Assembly (NCBI GenBank): GCA_014649575.1 | Contig: BMTH01000017.1 | Coordinates: forward strand, 62,001 to 126,000 | Direction of reading: 5' to 3' | DNA from: Streptomyces griseoincarnatus | Lineage (GTDB): Bacteria > Actinomycetota > Actinomycetes > Streptomycetales > Streptomycetaceae | Length of the DNA stretch: 64,000 nucleotides | Shown: positions 1 to 8,161 of the stretch, piece by piece | Numbering within the stretch: position 1 is the stretch's first letter | How the letters are laid out: each line of letters begins with the position of its first letter | Translations under genes and position numbers: made by a program | The notes under the pieces: model-generated | Told to the model about the DNA's origin: nothing | Database searches by the model: none | What the model saw: only the letters and a program-made list of their open reading frames with translations

Positions 1-440
1 ACCCGTCGATCTTCACCGTGCTGACCTCCCCGAGCGACACGCCGGGTCTCGCGGGCGTGGACTTCGTGGTGTTCGCGCCGCGCTGGCTGGTCGGCGAGGA
101 CACGTTCCGGCCGCCGTACTTCCACCGGAACGTGATGAGCGAGTACATGGGCCTGATCGAGGGCGCGTACGACGCGAAGGCGGCCGGGAAGGGGGGCTTC
201 GTGCCGGGCGGCGGCTCGCTGCACAACATGATGTCGGCGCACGGCCCGGACCGGGAGACGTTCGACCGGGCGAGCGCGGCGGAGCTGGGGCCGCAGAAGA
301 TCGACGACGGGCTCGCCTTCATGTTCGAGACCCGCTGGCCGGTGTCCCTCACCCCCCAGGCGGCACGCGCGGAGCACCTCCAGCAGGGGTACGACGACGT
401 GTGGCGGGGCCTCGAGCGTCACTTCCGGCCATTGCACTGA
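1..440 (+). CDS. hmgA: homogentisate 1,2-dioxygenase, C-terminal part
   Basis: This is the 3' end of a gene that begins before the window; the reading frame is open from base 3 and stops with TGA at 438-440. The enzyme opens the aromatic ring of homogentisate in tyrosine and phenylalanine breakdown, giving maleylacetoacetate in the cytoplasm. The visible part carries all three ferrous iron ligands of the family: His and Glu in HRNVMSEYMG, and the His of HGPD that follows the glycine-rich PGGGSLH stretch. About 145 residues are visible. The next gene, 27 bases downstream on the same strand, is a GntR regulator that could control it. Family assignment is very secure; only the missing N terminus limits the description. 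Confidence 0.96.
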   Translation, partial: PSIFTVLTSPSDTPGLAGVDFVVFAPRWLVGEDTFRPPYFHRNVMSEYMGLIEGAYDAKAAGKGGFVPGGGSLHNMMSAHGPDRETFDRASAAELGPQKIDDGLAFMFETRWPVSLTPQAARAEHLQQGYDDVWRGLERHFRPLH

Positions 441-467
441 CCGTTCTCCGACCGGTACGGATAGCGC

Positions 468-1217
468 GTGACCTCCTTCGCCCCGGACTCGATCGTCCTC
501 AACCGCAAGTTGCCGCTCTGGTATCAGGTGTCGCAGTCGCTGCGCGCCTCGATCCTCGGCCGCTCGCCCCACGACCCGCTGCGCCTGCCCACCGAGGAGC
601 AGCTGGCCGGGCATTACGGGGTGAGCGTGCTGACCATGCGGCAGGCGTTGAAGGAGCTGGAGGACGAGGGGCTGATCACCCGGCACCGGCGGCGCGGCAC
701 GTTCATCGAGCCGGACGCCCGGCGGGGCGCGCCGGTGCGGCTGCTGGGCTCGGTCGACGCGATCGTGGCCCAGCAGTCCGGCATGACGACGGAGCTGCTG
801 GAGCACGGGCCCGCGCCGGTGCCGTCCGAACTCGCCGAGCACTTCCCGGATCTGGCGGAGACCGCCGCCTACCACCGGCTGCGCAGCGACGAGAAGACCG
901 GTGAGCCGACCAACCACGCCCGCAACTACGTCCGCCCGGAGCTGGCCTGGCGGATCGATCCGCAGGATCTGGTGCGGTGGCCGATGACGAAGGTGCTGCG
1001 GGACGTCGTCGGCGCGGACATCAGCCGCATCACGGACACCGTGGAGGCGCGGCTCGCGGACCCGGAGACGGCGCGGCTGCTCCGGGTCCCGCTGCTCAGC
1101 CCCATCCTGCACTACACGGGCGTCACGTACGACTCCGCGGGAAAGGCGCTGGACGTGGCCGTCATCCACTACCGGGGCGACCGTTTCTCCTTCACGGTGA
1201 CCCTGGACGCCACCTGA
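468..1217 (+). CDS. GntR/HutC-family transcriptional regulator with UTRA domain
   Basis: A 249-residue DNA-binding regulator starting at GTG 468. Residues about 15-85 form a GntR winged helix: LPLWYQVSQSLR, then LPTEEQLAGHYGVSVLTMRQ and a wing ending RRRGTFIEP. Residues about 100-245 fit the UTRA ligand-binding domain of the HutC subfamily (ITDTVEARLAD, HYTGVTYDSAGKALDVA). It follows the homogentisate dioxygenase gene by 27 bases on the same strand, so an inferred role is control of aromatic amino acid breakdown with a pathway intermediate as ligand. The ligand cannot be read from the sequence. No clear ribosome site lies before the GTG, so the exact start is less certain than the family. Confidence 0.92.
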   Translation: MTSFAPDSIVLNRKLPLWYQVSQSLRASILGRSPHDPLRLPTEEQLAGHYGVSVLTMRQALKELEDEGLITRHRRRGTFIEPDARRGAPVRLLGSVDAIVAQQSGMTTELLEHGPAPVPSELAEHFPDLAETAAYHRLRSDEKTGEPTNHARNYVRPELAWRIDPQDLVRWPMTKVLRDVVGADISRITDTVEARLADPETARLLRVPLLSPILHYTGVTYDSAGKALDVAVIHYRGDRFSFTVTLDAT

Positions 1218-1242
1218 TCCGCGCCCGCCGGCAGGTCGTACG

Positions 1243-2412
1243 ATGCCCAGCGTGACGCACGACGACGCTCCGCTGCTGGCGGACCTCATGCCGTGGTCCG
1301 TCGCACCGCCGCGGCTCGGCCGGGGGTGGCCGGCGGCCCCCGACGCGGCGTCCCTGAAGGCTCGTTGGGACGCGCTGGTGAAGGCCGAGGGCCCGGACCG
1401 CGAGGCCCTGTTCCGGCCGACGCGGTCCCGCACCCCGCACACGGCGGTCGGTCAGCTGCCCGGGCAGGACGGCGGCACGGAGCGGCTGGCCCGCGCGACC
1501 GGGCCGTGCCCGGAGCCGGTGCGGGTGCTGGCCGGGCCGTTCGACGAGCAGTGGCTGATCCCCGACCAGCGGCTGATCGACGCTCCCCGGCCGGAGCTGT
1601 GGCGGGTGGCGGACGACCGCCAGATCTTCGCCGTCGAGACGCCCGGCGAAGGGCCGCCGCTGCTGGCGACCTCCCTCTTCCCTGTCCTGCGCACGGGCCG
1701 GATCCGCCCGCTGTACCGCCGCCCGGACGCCACCGAGCCCAACCTGACCCCCGGGCTGACGGACCACCTCGCCGCCCGGCTGGGGCTCGAGGTCTCCCCC
1801 GTCGACGTCCTCGCCTGGGCGACGGCCGTGACGCGTCCCTCGCCGGACGGGCTCGCCGTGCCGCTGACCGCCGACCCGGACACGTGGCAGCGGGGTGTGG
1901 CGCTGGGCCGCCGCATGCTCTGGCTGATGCGGCGGGACGGCGAACGGCCCAGACTCCCCGGCGGCCGCCGCCCGTACGTCCGCGCCCCGCTGCCGTCCCG
2001 TCCGCCCGCGCTGACCTACGACCGCGACGAGGAGGCGCTGCTGCTCGGCGAGGGGCGCGTCTCCCCGGTGCCGGTGGAGGCGTGGGAGTTCGAGTCGGGC
2101 GGGGTGCGGGTGCTCGAGGCGTGGTTCGCGTCCCGCACGGACCCGGCCGAGCCGGGCACCCTGGAGGCGATCCGTCCGGCCGCATGGCCGCAGCCCTGGA
2201 CGTCGGAGCTCCTGGAGCTGGTCACGGTCCTCACCCTTCTCGCCGAAGCGCGGCCGCTCCGCGAGGAGTTGGCGGCTGATGTTCCGTCACCGGTCACCCC
2301 GTCCGACCTGCGCGCGGCGGGCGTCCTGCCCACCCCCGCCCGGACCCGCCGCCCGGCCTCGGTACTGGACGCCCACGAAGAGGGCCCGGAGGGGCAGCTC
2401 GCGCTGCTCTGA
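1243..2412 (+). CDS. type ISP restriction/modification-like protein
   Basis: A 389-residue protein starting at ATG 1243, 25 bases after the GntR gene. The opening region (PLLADLMPWSVAPPRLGRGW) and the later FDEQWLIPDQRLIDAPRPELWR stretch resemble Streptomyces proteins annotated as type ISP restriction/modification enzyme, matching the target-recognition and C-terminal part of LlaBIII-like enzymes. No methyltransferase NPPY-type motif, helicase motif or nuclease motif is visible, so it is not a complete restriction enzyme. In the full family FDEQWL and LIDxxRPxLW lie in the specificity region. I read it as a stand-alone relic or a repurposed DNA-recognition domain; the biochemical role is unknown. 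The C-terminal half is proline- and arginine-rich and weakly conserved in appearance. Confidence 0.75.
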   Translation: MPSVTHDDAPLLADLMPWSVAPPRLGRGWPAAPDAASLKARWDALVKAEGPDREALFRPTRSRTPHTAVGQLPGQDGGTERLARATGPCPEPVRVLAGPFDEQWLIPDQRLIDAPRPELWRVADDRQIFAVETPGEGPPLLATSLFPVLRTGRIRPLYRRPDATEPNLTPGLTDHLAARLGLEVSPVDVLAWATAVTRPSPDGLAVPLTADPDTWQRGVALGRRMLWLMRRDGERPRLPGGRRPYVRAPLPSRPPALTYDRDEEALLLGEGRVSPVPVEAWEFESGGVRVLEAWFASRTDPAEPGTLEAIRPAAWPQPWTSELLELVTVLTLLAEARPLREELAADVPSPVTPSDLRAAGVLPTPARTRRPASVLDAHEEGPEGQLALL

Positions 2413-2441
2413 GCGGAGGGTGGACGCCGTCCGGCACGTGG

Positions 2442-2522
2442 TGCGACGCGGCACGGCCGAACCGGCGCCCTCCAGCACGGGATGCGACCCGGCACGGCCG
2501 AACCGGCGCCGCCCGGCACGGA
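2442..2522. repeat. two-copy 41-bp direct repeat
   Basis: Two tandem copies with a 41-base pitch share the core GGCACGGCCGAACCGGCGCC, at 2450-2469 and 2491-2510, with similar flanks (TGCGAC on the left, a GCACGG end on the right). The repeat lies between the type ISP-like gene and the permease remnant. It is not in a recognisable gene and may mark the junction of a deletion or recombination event. Confidence 0.7.
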
Positions 2523-2606
2523 GGGGCGGCGCCCCGTGCGGCACGGCGGCCTCGCGCGCGAGCACGCCGCGAGGAAACCGCCGGCGGCGGCGCACACGGC
2601 GGCGCG

Positions 2607-2768
2607 GTGGCGACGGCACTGCGGGACCTGTTCGGCAACGCGCCGGTGCCGGAGGGCGCGGCCTGGCCGATGGCGCATCCGGTGGCGGGGTCACTGGCCT
2701 GGTGCGCGCTGCTGCTCGCGGTGTTCGTGCCGCTGGCGGTACGGCAGTACGCGAAGGGTGAGCGGTGA
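2607..2768 (+). pseudogene. remnant of ABC-2 type (drug exporter) permease, C-terminal end only
   Basis: Reading from GTG 2607 to TGA 2766-2768 gives 53 residues that look like the last segment of daunorubicin-resistance-type ABC-2 permeases: ATALRDLFGN, then AWPMAHPVAGSLAW, a hydrophobic helix LLLAVFVPLAV and a short basic tail RQYAKGER. Full permeases of this family are about 250-290 residues; the five earlier membrane helices and the ATPase partner are absent. The frame stays open upstream to about 2280, but that sequence does not resemble a permease. I infer a truncated relic after deletion. Expression as a short membrane peptide cannot be excluded. Confidence 0.6.
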
Positions 2769-2942
2769 GCGGTCGCGGCATCGCGCCGACGCTGGAGGGT
2801 GCCCCTGCGGGGACGCCGGGTGGGATCGGCGTCGGCAGGATGAGGGCCGGTGTCGCGGGCCGGCGGGGCAGGGCCTTGTGCCGTGGGGACGACGGGCGGG
2901 CGGGCGCCGCGCCGGGACGGGTGGGACCGTCCGGCGCGGACG

Positions 2943-3215
2943 CTACCGGCTGCCGAACAGGGAGCGGCGCAGTCGGCGCAGCGGGGCGAAGAGCGAGACA
3001 CGGCTCGCGCGGGCCCGTGCGCCCCTGGTGCCGTGGTGCGCGCTGTCACGCGCGGTCAGCTCACGCATGAGCGACGTCGCCTCGGCCGTCTCCCGCTGCG
3101 GGACGGCCGGTCCCGCGAGGACCGAGAGGTGGCGGTCGAGGCGCGAACTGCTCGCGCTGCTGCCGCAGGTGATCGCAGGGACCCTGGCCCTGCTGCGCAC
3201 TGTTATCTGTTCCAT
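2943..3215 (-). CDS. small conserved-looking hypothetical protein
   Basis: A 90-residue protein read leftward from ATG 3215 to TAG 2943. A good ribosome site (GGGGAG, about 5 bases upstream) selects this start over a longer frame reaching 3281. The sequence MEQITVRSRARVPAI is followed by a central LMRELTARDSAHH segment and a very basic C terminus (LRRLRRSLFGSR). No domain, signal peptide or membrane helix is recognised. The stretch RETAEATSLMRELTARD has the look of a conserved amphipathic helix, and I have the impression that similar small proteins occur in other Streptomyces, but this is recollection only. It is monocistronic and lies upstream of the anti-sigma gene on the same strand. Confidence 0.6.
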   Translation of the reverse strand: MEQITVRSRARVPAITCGSSASSSRLDRHLSVLAGPAVPQRETAEATSLMRELTARDSAHHGTRGARARASRVSLFAPLRRLRRSLFGSR

Positions 3216-3341
3216 GTCACTCCCCACCCGTACGACTCCACCCGGCCCGGGCAGGGTAACCCTATCGCCCCGTACGGGCACCCGTGTATCGAGGTCACAG
3301 GATTCACCTTCCCCGTAAGGGTGTTGACGAACACTCGACGA

Positions 3342-4163
3342 TTACTCTCCGAATCCGACCGTTTTCAGGGCGAGTTGGACGATGGGCTGGCCGGTGGGTT
3401 GCGGAGAGCCGCCGTCCGGTTCGACGGTTACCGCGAGTGACGACGAAGCGGGGTCGAGACCCGACGCCACCAAGGGCGTGTCGCCCTCGAAGAGCCCGAG
3501 CGAGCGGGGCCGGCCCTCCCGGTCCATGAGCCAGAGCTGACGCACCCGGCCCGACGGAGGGTCGTCGTATCCGCCCAGAGTGACGACCGCCCCGCGGGCC
3601 GATACGGAGGCGATCACTCCGATCGTGCGGCCGCGGGCGTCCCGGCCGCTGCTCGCACGGGCGTCCGGCGCGGCCAGAACGTGGGCGATCTCACGTGCCC
3701 GGTCGCGCTCGGCGGCGAGTTCGTCCTGGGTGCGGTTCGCCTGGACGGCGAACAACGAGGCGACGACGAGCGCCGCGGCGGCGGTGGCCGTCGCGAACGG
3801 CGCGAGCAGCACCGCCCGGCGGCGCTCCCGGGCGCGCGGCGGGGGCGCGGCCCCCCAGACGTGAGCCGGGAGCTGTGGTTCCCGAGCGGTCCTGGCCCTC
3901 TCCTGCGGGGCGGGTTCCTGGGCGGTGGTGCGCACGGCGGCCAGGACCCGGTCGCGCAGGTCGGGCGGGGCGGGCGCGGCGGTGGACCAGGCCAGCCGGA
4001 CGGCGTCCTCGGCGAGGTCGCGCACCTCGGCGGCGCACCGGTCGCAGGACCTCAGATGCTTCTCGAAGCGGACCCGCTCGGCAGGGTCCAGCGCGTCGAG
4101 GGCGTAGGGGGCGGCCAGCGAGTGCGGGTCCTCGCGGGAGAACAGCCGGCGGAACACGCTCAT
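3342..4163 (-). CDS. RskA-type membrane anti-sigma factor
   Basis: A 273-residue single-pass membrane protein. Residues 20-60 form a zinc anti-sigma domain with His36, Cys40 and Cys43 in the H-x3-C-x2-C arrangement (KHLRSCDRC). A hydrophobic helix spans about 117-140. The outer part from about 150 is an RskA-like domain with GRVRQLWLMDREG and LGLFEGD. Its ATG overlaps the TGA of the sigma gene by 4 bases (ATGA), so the two are translationally coupled. In the family the inner domain holds the ECF sigma factor inactive until the outer domain is cleaved. The signal sensed here is unknown. The end of the gene lies about 125 bases from the small protein gene; no terminator was recognised there. 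Confidence 0.93.
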   Translation of the reverse strand: MSVFRRLFSREDPHSLAAPYALDALDPAERVRFEKHLRSCDRCAAEVRDLAEDAVRLAWSTAAPAPPDLRDRVLAAVRTTAQEPAPQERARTAREPQLPAHVWGAAPPPRARERRRAVLLAPFATATAAAALVVASLFAVQANRTQDELAAERDRAREIAHVLAAPDARASSGRDARGRTIGVIASVSARGAVVTLGGYDDPPSGRVRQLWLMDREGRPRSLGLFEGDTPLVASGLDPASSSLAVTVEPDGGSPQPTGQPIVQLALKTVGFGE

Positions 4164-4702
4164 GCCGCGCCTCCCAGACAGTCGCGCAGGCGGGTGAGCC
4201 CGTCCCGCATACGGGTCTTGACGGTGCCCAGCGGCAGTCGGAGCCGCTCGGCCACCTCGCGGTAGGTGTAGCCGTCGTAGTAGGCGAGGGTGACCGACTG
4301 GCGCTGGAGCGCGGTGAGGCGGTCCAGGCAGCGGCGCACCCATTCGCGTTCGAGGCCGGCCTCGACCTCCTCGGCGACCTGGTCGAAGGCGGGACCGTGG
4401 CCGCGCCGCGCCTCCCGCTGCTCGCGCTCGCCGGCCGCGCGGACGCTGCGCACCCGGTCGACGGCCCTGCGGTGGGCGAGGGTGAGCACCCAGGACAGGG
4501 CGCTGCCCCGGCCGGGGTCGAACCGGGCGGCGGAGCGCCACAGTTCGAGCAGCACCTCCTGGGCGACCTCCTCGGACTGGGCCGGGTCGCGCACCACGCG
4601 CCGCACCAGTCCGTAGACCGGCCCGGACACCAGTCCGTACAGGTCCTCGAAGGCCTTCTGGTCGCCTCCGGCCACGCGGATCAGCAACTGGTCCGCCTCC
4701 AA
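4160..4702 (-). CDS. ECF RNA polymerase sigma factor, SigK-like
   Basis: Sigma region 2 is seen in DPAQSEEVAQEVLLELWRSA and WVLTLAHRRAVDRVR. Region 4 is seen in LTALQRQSVTLAYYDGYTY and LPLGTVKTRMRDGLTRLR. With the RskA-type partner overlapping its stop codon, it fits the SigK/RskA class. I chose TTG 4702 (180 residues) because GAGGGGG lies about 7 bases before it and because a promoter-like pair whose -10 sits at 4752-4757 would place the transcript start near 4745. The in-frame ATG 4753 (197 residues) overlaps that -10 and has no near ribosome site. The frame also stays open to 4921. Likely autoregulated and controlling the divergent DUF4331 gene set. Confidence 0.9.
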   Translation of the reverse strand: MEADQLLIRVAGGDQKAFEDLYGLVSGPVYGLVRRVVRDPAQSEEVAQEVLLELWRSAARFDPGRGSALSWVLTLAHRRAVDRVRSVRAAGEREQREARRGHGPAFDQVAEEVEAGLEREWVRRCLDRLTALQRQSVTLAYYDGYTYREVAERLRLPLGTVKTRMRDGLTRLRDCLGGAA

Positions 4703-4751
4703 CGCTCGTCCCCCTCTCCCGGCCCTGCCGGACCGCCCGGTCGCACAAGGC

Positions 4752-4778
4752 ATTCGCAGCGAGCGCGCCTCCGGATGG
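4752..4778 (-). promoter_or_regulatory. putative SigK-type promoter of the sigma/anti-sigma genes
   Basis: Read leftward: CCATCC (4778-4773), a 15-base spacer, then GCGAAT (4757-4752). This resembles the CCATCC/CCGAAT pattern I recall for mycobacterial SigK promoters, though that spacer is reported as longer. The same arrangement with the same 15-base spacer stands before the divergent DUF4331 gene. It would give a leader of roughly 43 bases before the TTG start at 4702. Confidence 0.5.
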
Positions 4779-4917
4779 GAAGTACGGATCACCGGGCCGA
4801 AAACGCGGGTCGGCGCGGAGAAATGCTGAGCGGGAACCGGCCGTCGGGGAGCGGCGAGTGCGAAGCCGTGCGCGACATCGGGCGCGAGGGGCGCGGAAAA
4901 ATTCGTCCGCGCTTCGG

Positions 4918-4945
4918 CCAATCCGGTCCCGCCGGTGCTCCGAAT
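4918..4945 (+). promoter_or_regulatory. putative SigK-type promoter of the DUF4331 gene
   Basis: CAATCC at 4919-4924, a 15-base spacer, then CCGAAT at 4940-4945, ending 40 bases before the ATG at 4986. It matches the element in front of the sigma gene in both hexamers and in spacing, which suggests that both are read by the same sigma factor. Inference from sequence likeness only. Confidence 0.5.
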
Positions 4946-4985
4946 CCCAGTGCGTCAAGGCAAGTCGGCACTGAGGACGGACGGC

Positions 4986-6518
4986 ATGACAACTGACTCC
5001 AGGACCGGTTCGGGGCGCAGGAGCCTCGCGACCCTGATCTGCGGTGCGCTGGCCGCCGGGGGTCTCGCGGCCGCGGGCGCCTCCGCGCTGGAACCCGAGG
5101 CGGCTTCGGCCTCCTCCCACAGGGAGGCCCCGCTGATCTCGGGCACCCCGCAGTTCGACAACACCGACCTGTACGCGTTCGTCAGCCCCGACAAGCCGGA
5201 CACGACGACGATCATCGCGAACTGGATCCCGTTCGAGGAGCCCGCCGGCGGACCGAACTTCTTCACGTTCGCCGAGGACGCGCAGTACGACCTCCACATC
5301 GACACCAACGGTGACGCGCAGGGCGAACTGCTGTTCCGCTACACGTTCAGGACGCACGTCAAGAACGAGAGGACGTTCCTCTACAACACCGGCCCGGTCA
5401 CCAGCCTGGACGACCCGGACCTCAACATCACGCAGACCTACGACCTCGAGATGCTGAAACTGAAGGACCAGCACGCGGTGTCCCGCACGAAGATCGCGGA
5501 CGACGTGCCGGTGGCGCCGTCGAACGTCGGCAAGGCGTCCATGCCGGACTACGACACCCTGCGCAAGCAGGCGGTGCACGAACTGGCGGGCGGCACGACC
5601 ACGTTCGCCGGCCAGGCCGACGACCCGTTCTTCCTCGACCTGCGGGTCTTCGACCTGCTGTACGGCGGGAACCTCTCGGAGGTCGGCAACGACACGCTCA
5701 AGGGCTACAACGTCAACTCCGTGGCGCTGCAGGTGCCGACGCACCTCATCACGGAGTCCGCGGAGCAGCCGGTCGTCGGCATCTGGTCCACCACCCAGCG
5801 CAAGAACGCCGAGGGACACTTCGTGCAGGTGTCGCGGCTGGGCAACCCGCTGGTGAACGAGGTCGTCAACCCGGTCGGCGACAAGGACACGTTCAACGCG
5901 TCCGCGCCGTGGGACGACGCCCAGTTCCTGAAGAACGTCACGGAGCCGGAGCTGCCGAAGCTGATCGAGGCGATCTACAAGATCCCGGCGCCGGAGGAAC
6001 CGCGCGACGACCTGGTCGACGTGTTCCTCAAGGGCGTCGAGGGCCTCAACCAGCCGCCGCACGTGCGCCCCTCGGAGATGCTGCGCCTCAACACCTCGAT
6101 CGCGCCGGCCGCGAAGCCGAAGCGGCTGGGCGTCCTGGACGGCGACACCGCCGGCTTCCCCAACGGGCGCCGGCTGACGGACGACGTGGTGGACGCCGCG
6201 CTCCAGGTGGTCGAGGGAGAGCTCGTCGGGGCGAAGAACGACCTGGGCGACGCGGTCGACGAGAACGACAAGAAGTTCGGCGCCTCCTTCCCCTACCTGG
6301 CGAACCCCACGGAGGGCTCGCGCGGCCCGCTCGCCAAGGGCGTCGACAGCGGCAACGACGTCCGCAGCCAGCTCGGTGACGCGCTGCGGCCCGCCGGTGC
6401 GGACGGCGCGGACGACACCACCCTCATCGCCGCGTCCGCGGGTGCGGGAGCGGGCGGACTGCTGCTGATCGGCGTGGCGCTCATGTGGTGGCGCCGCATG
6501 CGCCGCCGCGCGTACTGA
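4986..6518 (+). CDS. secreted, membrane-anchored DUF4331 protein
   Basis: 510 residues from ATG 4986. A signal peptide covers about residues 1-38 (a GRRSLATLICGALAAGG core). The mature start SSHREAPLISGTPQFDNTDL is the hallmark of DUF4331 proteins. The fold continues with repeated short blocks such as FRYTFRTHVKNE and FFLDLRVFDLLYGG. The last 35 residues hold a membrane helix (LLLIGVALMWW) and a basic tail, so the bulk should sit outside the membrane. The function of DUF4331 is not known. It starts a gene set with a TPR protein and a His-rich nickel/cobalt-type transporter, opposite a sigma/anti-sigma pair, which hints at an envelope or metal response. A 101-base gap separates it from the TPR gene. 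Confidence 0.92.
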   Translation: MTTDSRTGSGRRSLATLICGALAAGGLAAAGASALEPEAASASSHREAPLISGTPQFDNTDLYAFVSPDKPDTTTIIANWIPFEEPAGGPNFFTFAEDAQYDLHIDTNGDAQGELLFRYTFRTHVKNERTFLYNTGPVTSLDDPDLNITQTYDLEMLKLKDQHAVSRTKIADDVPVAPSNVGKASMPDYDTLRKQAVHELAGGTTTFAGQADDPFFLDLRVFDLLYGGNLSEVGNDTLKGYNVNSVALQVPTHLITESAEQPVVGIWSTTQRKNAEGHFVQVSRLGNPLVNEVVNPVGDKDTFNASAPWDDAQFLKNVTEPELPKLIEAIYKIPAPEEPRDDLVDVFLKGVEGLNQPPHVRPSEMLRLNTSIAPAAKPKRLGVLDGDTAGFPNGRRLTDDVVDAALQVVEGELVGAKNDLGDAVDENDKKFGASFPYLANPTEGSRGPLAKGVDSGNDVRSQLGDALRPAGADGADDTTLIAASAGAGAGGLLLIGVALMWWRRMRRRAY

Positions 6519-6557
6519 CCCACCCGGCGGCCGGCGCGCCCGGCCGCCCCACCGACC

Positions 6558-6599
6558 GGCGCGGCCCTCCCCTCCCTTCCCCCACGGCAGGGCCGCGCC
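6558..6599 (+). terminator. hairpin between DUF4331 and TPR genes
   Basis: GGCGCGGCCCT (6558-6568) pairs with AGGGCCGCGCC (6589-6599) as an 11-bp stem with a 20-base pyrimidine-rich loop. No T-run follows. It may be a partial terminator that lowers expression of the downstream TPR and transporter genes, or an mRNA stability element. Confidence 0.4.
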
Positions 6600-6619
6600 C
6601 CCATCGACGAAGGAGCCCC

Positions 6620-8161
6620 ATGTCCCCGCGCACGGACGACAGCACCCGCGGGAGCGGCCAGGAGGCGACACCGCCCGCCGGAGCGCCGACGGCCTCGGAG
6701 GCGCGAGTCGCCTCGGAGGTGCGAGCCGCCTCGGAGGCGCCGGCAGCCTCGGAAGGACCGGCGGCCGCCCAGGCGCCGCGGGCCGCGTCGACCGCCGAAC
6801 GCGTCGACGCGCTGCGGCGGTTCGCCGCCGCCGTGCGCCGTGGGCGCGGACCGCATCTCACGTCGTGCGCCGTGCTGCTGGCCGTGGCGATGACCGCCGG
6901 GGCCGTCGCCGTGGGGGGTGACGGGCGGGACGCGGCGCGTGCCGTGCCCGGGGTGTCCCGGGCGGTGGACGCGGACGTGCTGGTCCGGGGGGACCTGGAC
7001 ACGGCGATCCGGTCGTTGCAGGCCCACGTGCGGGAGCAGCCGCGGGACTTCGGGGCGTGGGCCACGCTCGGAACCGCTCAGGTGGAGCGGGCGCGGACCG
7101 ACGGGGACCCCTCCCGTTACGCCCGTGCCGAACGCGCCTTCGCGCGGTCCCTCGCCCTGCGTCCCGGCAACGACCGGGCGCTCGCCGGGCAGGCCGCCCT
7201 CGCCGCCGCGCGCCACGACTTCGCCGCCGCACTGGACCACGCCGACCGCGCCCTGGAGCGGAACCCGTACAGCGAACGCGCCCTCTGCTCCCGGATCGAC
7301 GCCCTGGTGGAGCTCGGCCGGTACGAGGAGGCCGCGAAGGCGGCCACCGTCGCCGACCGCAGGCGTCCGGGCGTCCCCGTGTTCACCCGGTACGCGTACG
7401 TGCGGGAGCTGCGCGGCGACGTGCGTACCGCCCGCCGGGTGCTGCACCAGGCCCTCGGCACCGCGGCCGGCCCCGCCGACGTGGCGTACGTGGCGACCGC
7501 GCTGGGCAACCTGGAGCGCGGTCAGGGCCGGTACGGCATCGCCCTGCGCCACTACGCCCGCGCGCTCGCCGCGGACGACGCCCACCTCCCCGCCCTGGAG
7601 GGCCGGGCGCGCGCCCAGGCCTCGGCCGGCGACCGCGCGGGCGCGATCACGACGCTGGAGCAGGTCGTCACCCGCTCCCCGCTGCCCGGCCCGCTGGTCG
7701 CCCTCGGCGAGCTGTACGAGGACCGGGGCGACCACGCGAAGGCCCGCGAGCAGTACGCCCTCGTCGACGCCTGGACCGCGCTGGCCCGGGCCGGCGGCGT
7801 GGACGTGGACCTCGACACCGCGCTCGCCGCGGCGGACCACGGGGACCCCGCCGAGGCGCTGCGCGCGGCCCGCGCCGAGTGGGACCGCCGACGGACGGTG
7901 CACACGGCGGACGCCCTCGCCTGGGCGCTGCACCGGGCGGGCCGTTCCGCGGAAGCCCTGCCGTACGCCCGCCGGGCCACGGCCACCGGCTACCGGGACG
8001 CCGCCTTCCTCCACCACCGGGGCATCATCGAGAAGGCCACCGGGCACGACCGCGCCGCCCGCGCGTCCCTCACCGCCGCCCTGGAGCTGAACCCGGGCTT
8101 CTCCCCGCTCGGCGCCCGTGCGGCGCGGGCCGCCCTGAAGGACCTGGAGGCGGCGCGTTGA
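6620..8161 (+). CDS. membrane-anchored TPR-repeat protein
   Basis: 513 residues from ATG 6620, which has AAGGAG 4-5 bases upstream. Residues 1-75 are Ala/Ser/Glu-rich and contain a repeated ASEA-type motif. A membrane helix follows at about 80-100 (SCAVLLAVAMTAGAVAVGG). From about 120 to the end there are tandem tetratricopeptide repeats, for example RAFARSLALRPGNDRAL, ALDHADRALERNPYSERAL and RASLTAALELNPGF. Such repeats form protein-binding superhelices; no enzyme domain is present. The stop overlaps the TTG start of the transporter gene by 4 bases (TTGA). It likely scaffolds or assembles the neighbouring surface proteins, but this is inference from gene order. Confidence 0.88.
   Translation: MSPRTDDSTRGSGQEATPPAGAPTASEARVASEVRAASEAPAASEGPAAAQAPRAASTAERVDALRRFAAAVRRGRGPHLTSCAVLLAVAMTAGAVAVGGDGRDAARAVPGVSRAVDADVLVRGDLDTAIRSLQAHVREQPRDFGAWATLGTAQVERARTDGDPSRYARAERAFARSLALRPGNDRALAGQAALAAARHDFAAALDHADRALERNPYSERALCSRIDALVELGRYEEAAKAATVADRRRPGVPVFTRYAYVRELRGDVRTARRVLHQALGTAAGPADVAYVATALGNLERGQGRYGIALRHYARALAADDAHLPALEGRARAQASAGDRAGAITTLEQVVTRSPLPGPLVALGELYEDRGDHAKAREQYALVDAWTALARAGGVDVDLDTALAAADHGDPAEALRAARAEWDRRRTVHTADALAWALHRAGRSAEALPYARRATATGYRDAAFLHHRGIIEKATGHDRAARASLTAALELNPGFSPLGARAARAALKDLEAAR

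Noticed and set aside
4751..4753. ATG 4753 as the start of the ECF sigma gene
   Set aside because: It sits on the putative -10 element and has no ribosome site within reach; TTG 4702 has GAGGGGG at good distance. It remains a possible alternative.
3342..6671. A very long open frame on the reverse strand through the DUF4331 and sigma genes
   Set aside because: It is an antisense shadow of GC-rich codons; only the part from 4163 down matches a protein family (the anti-sigma factor).
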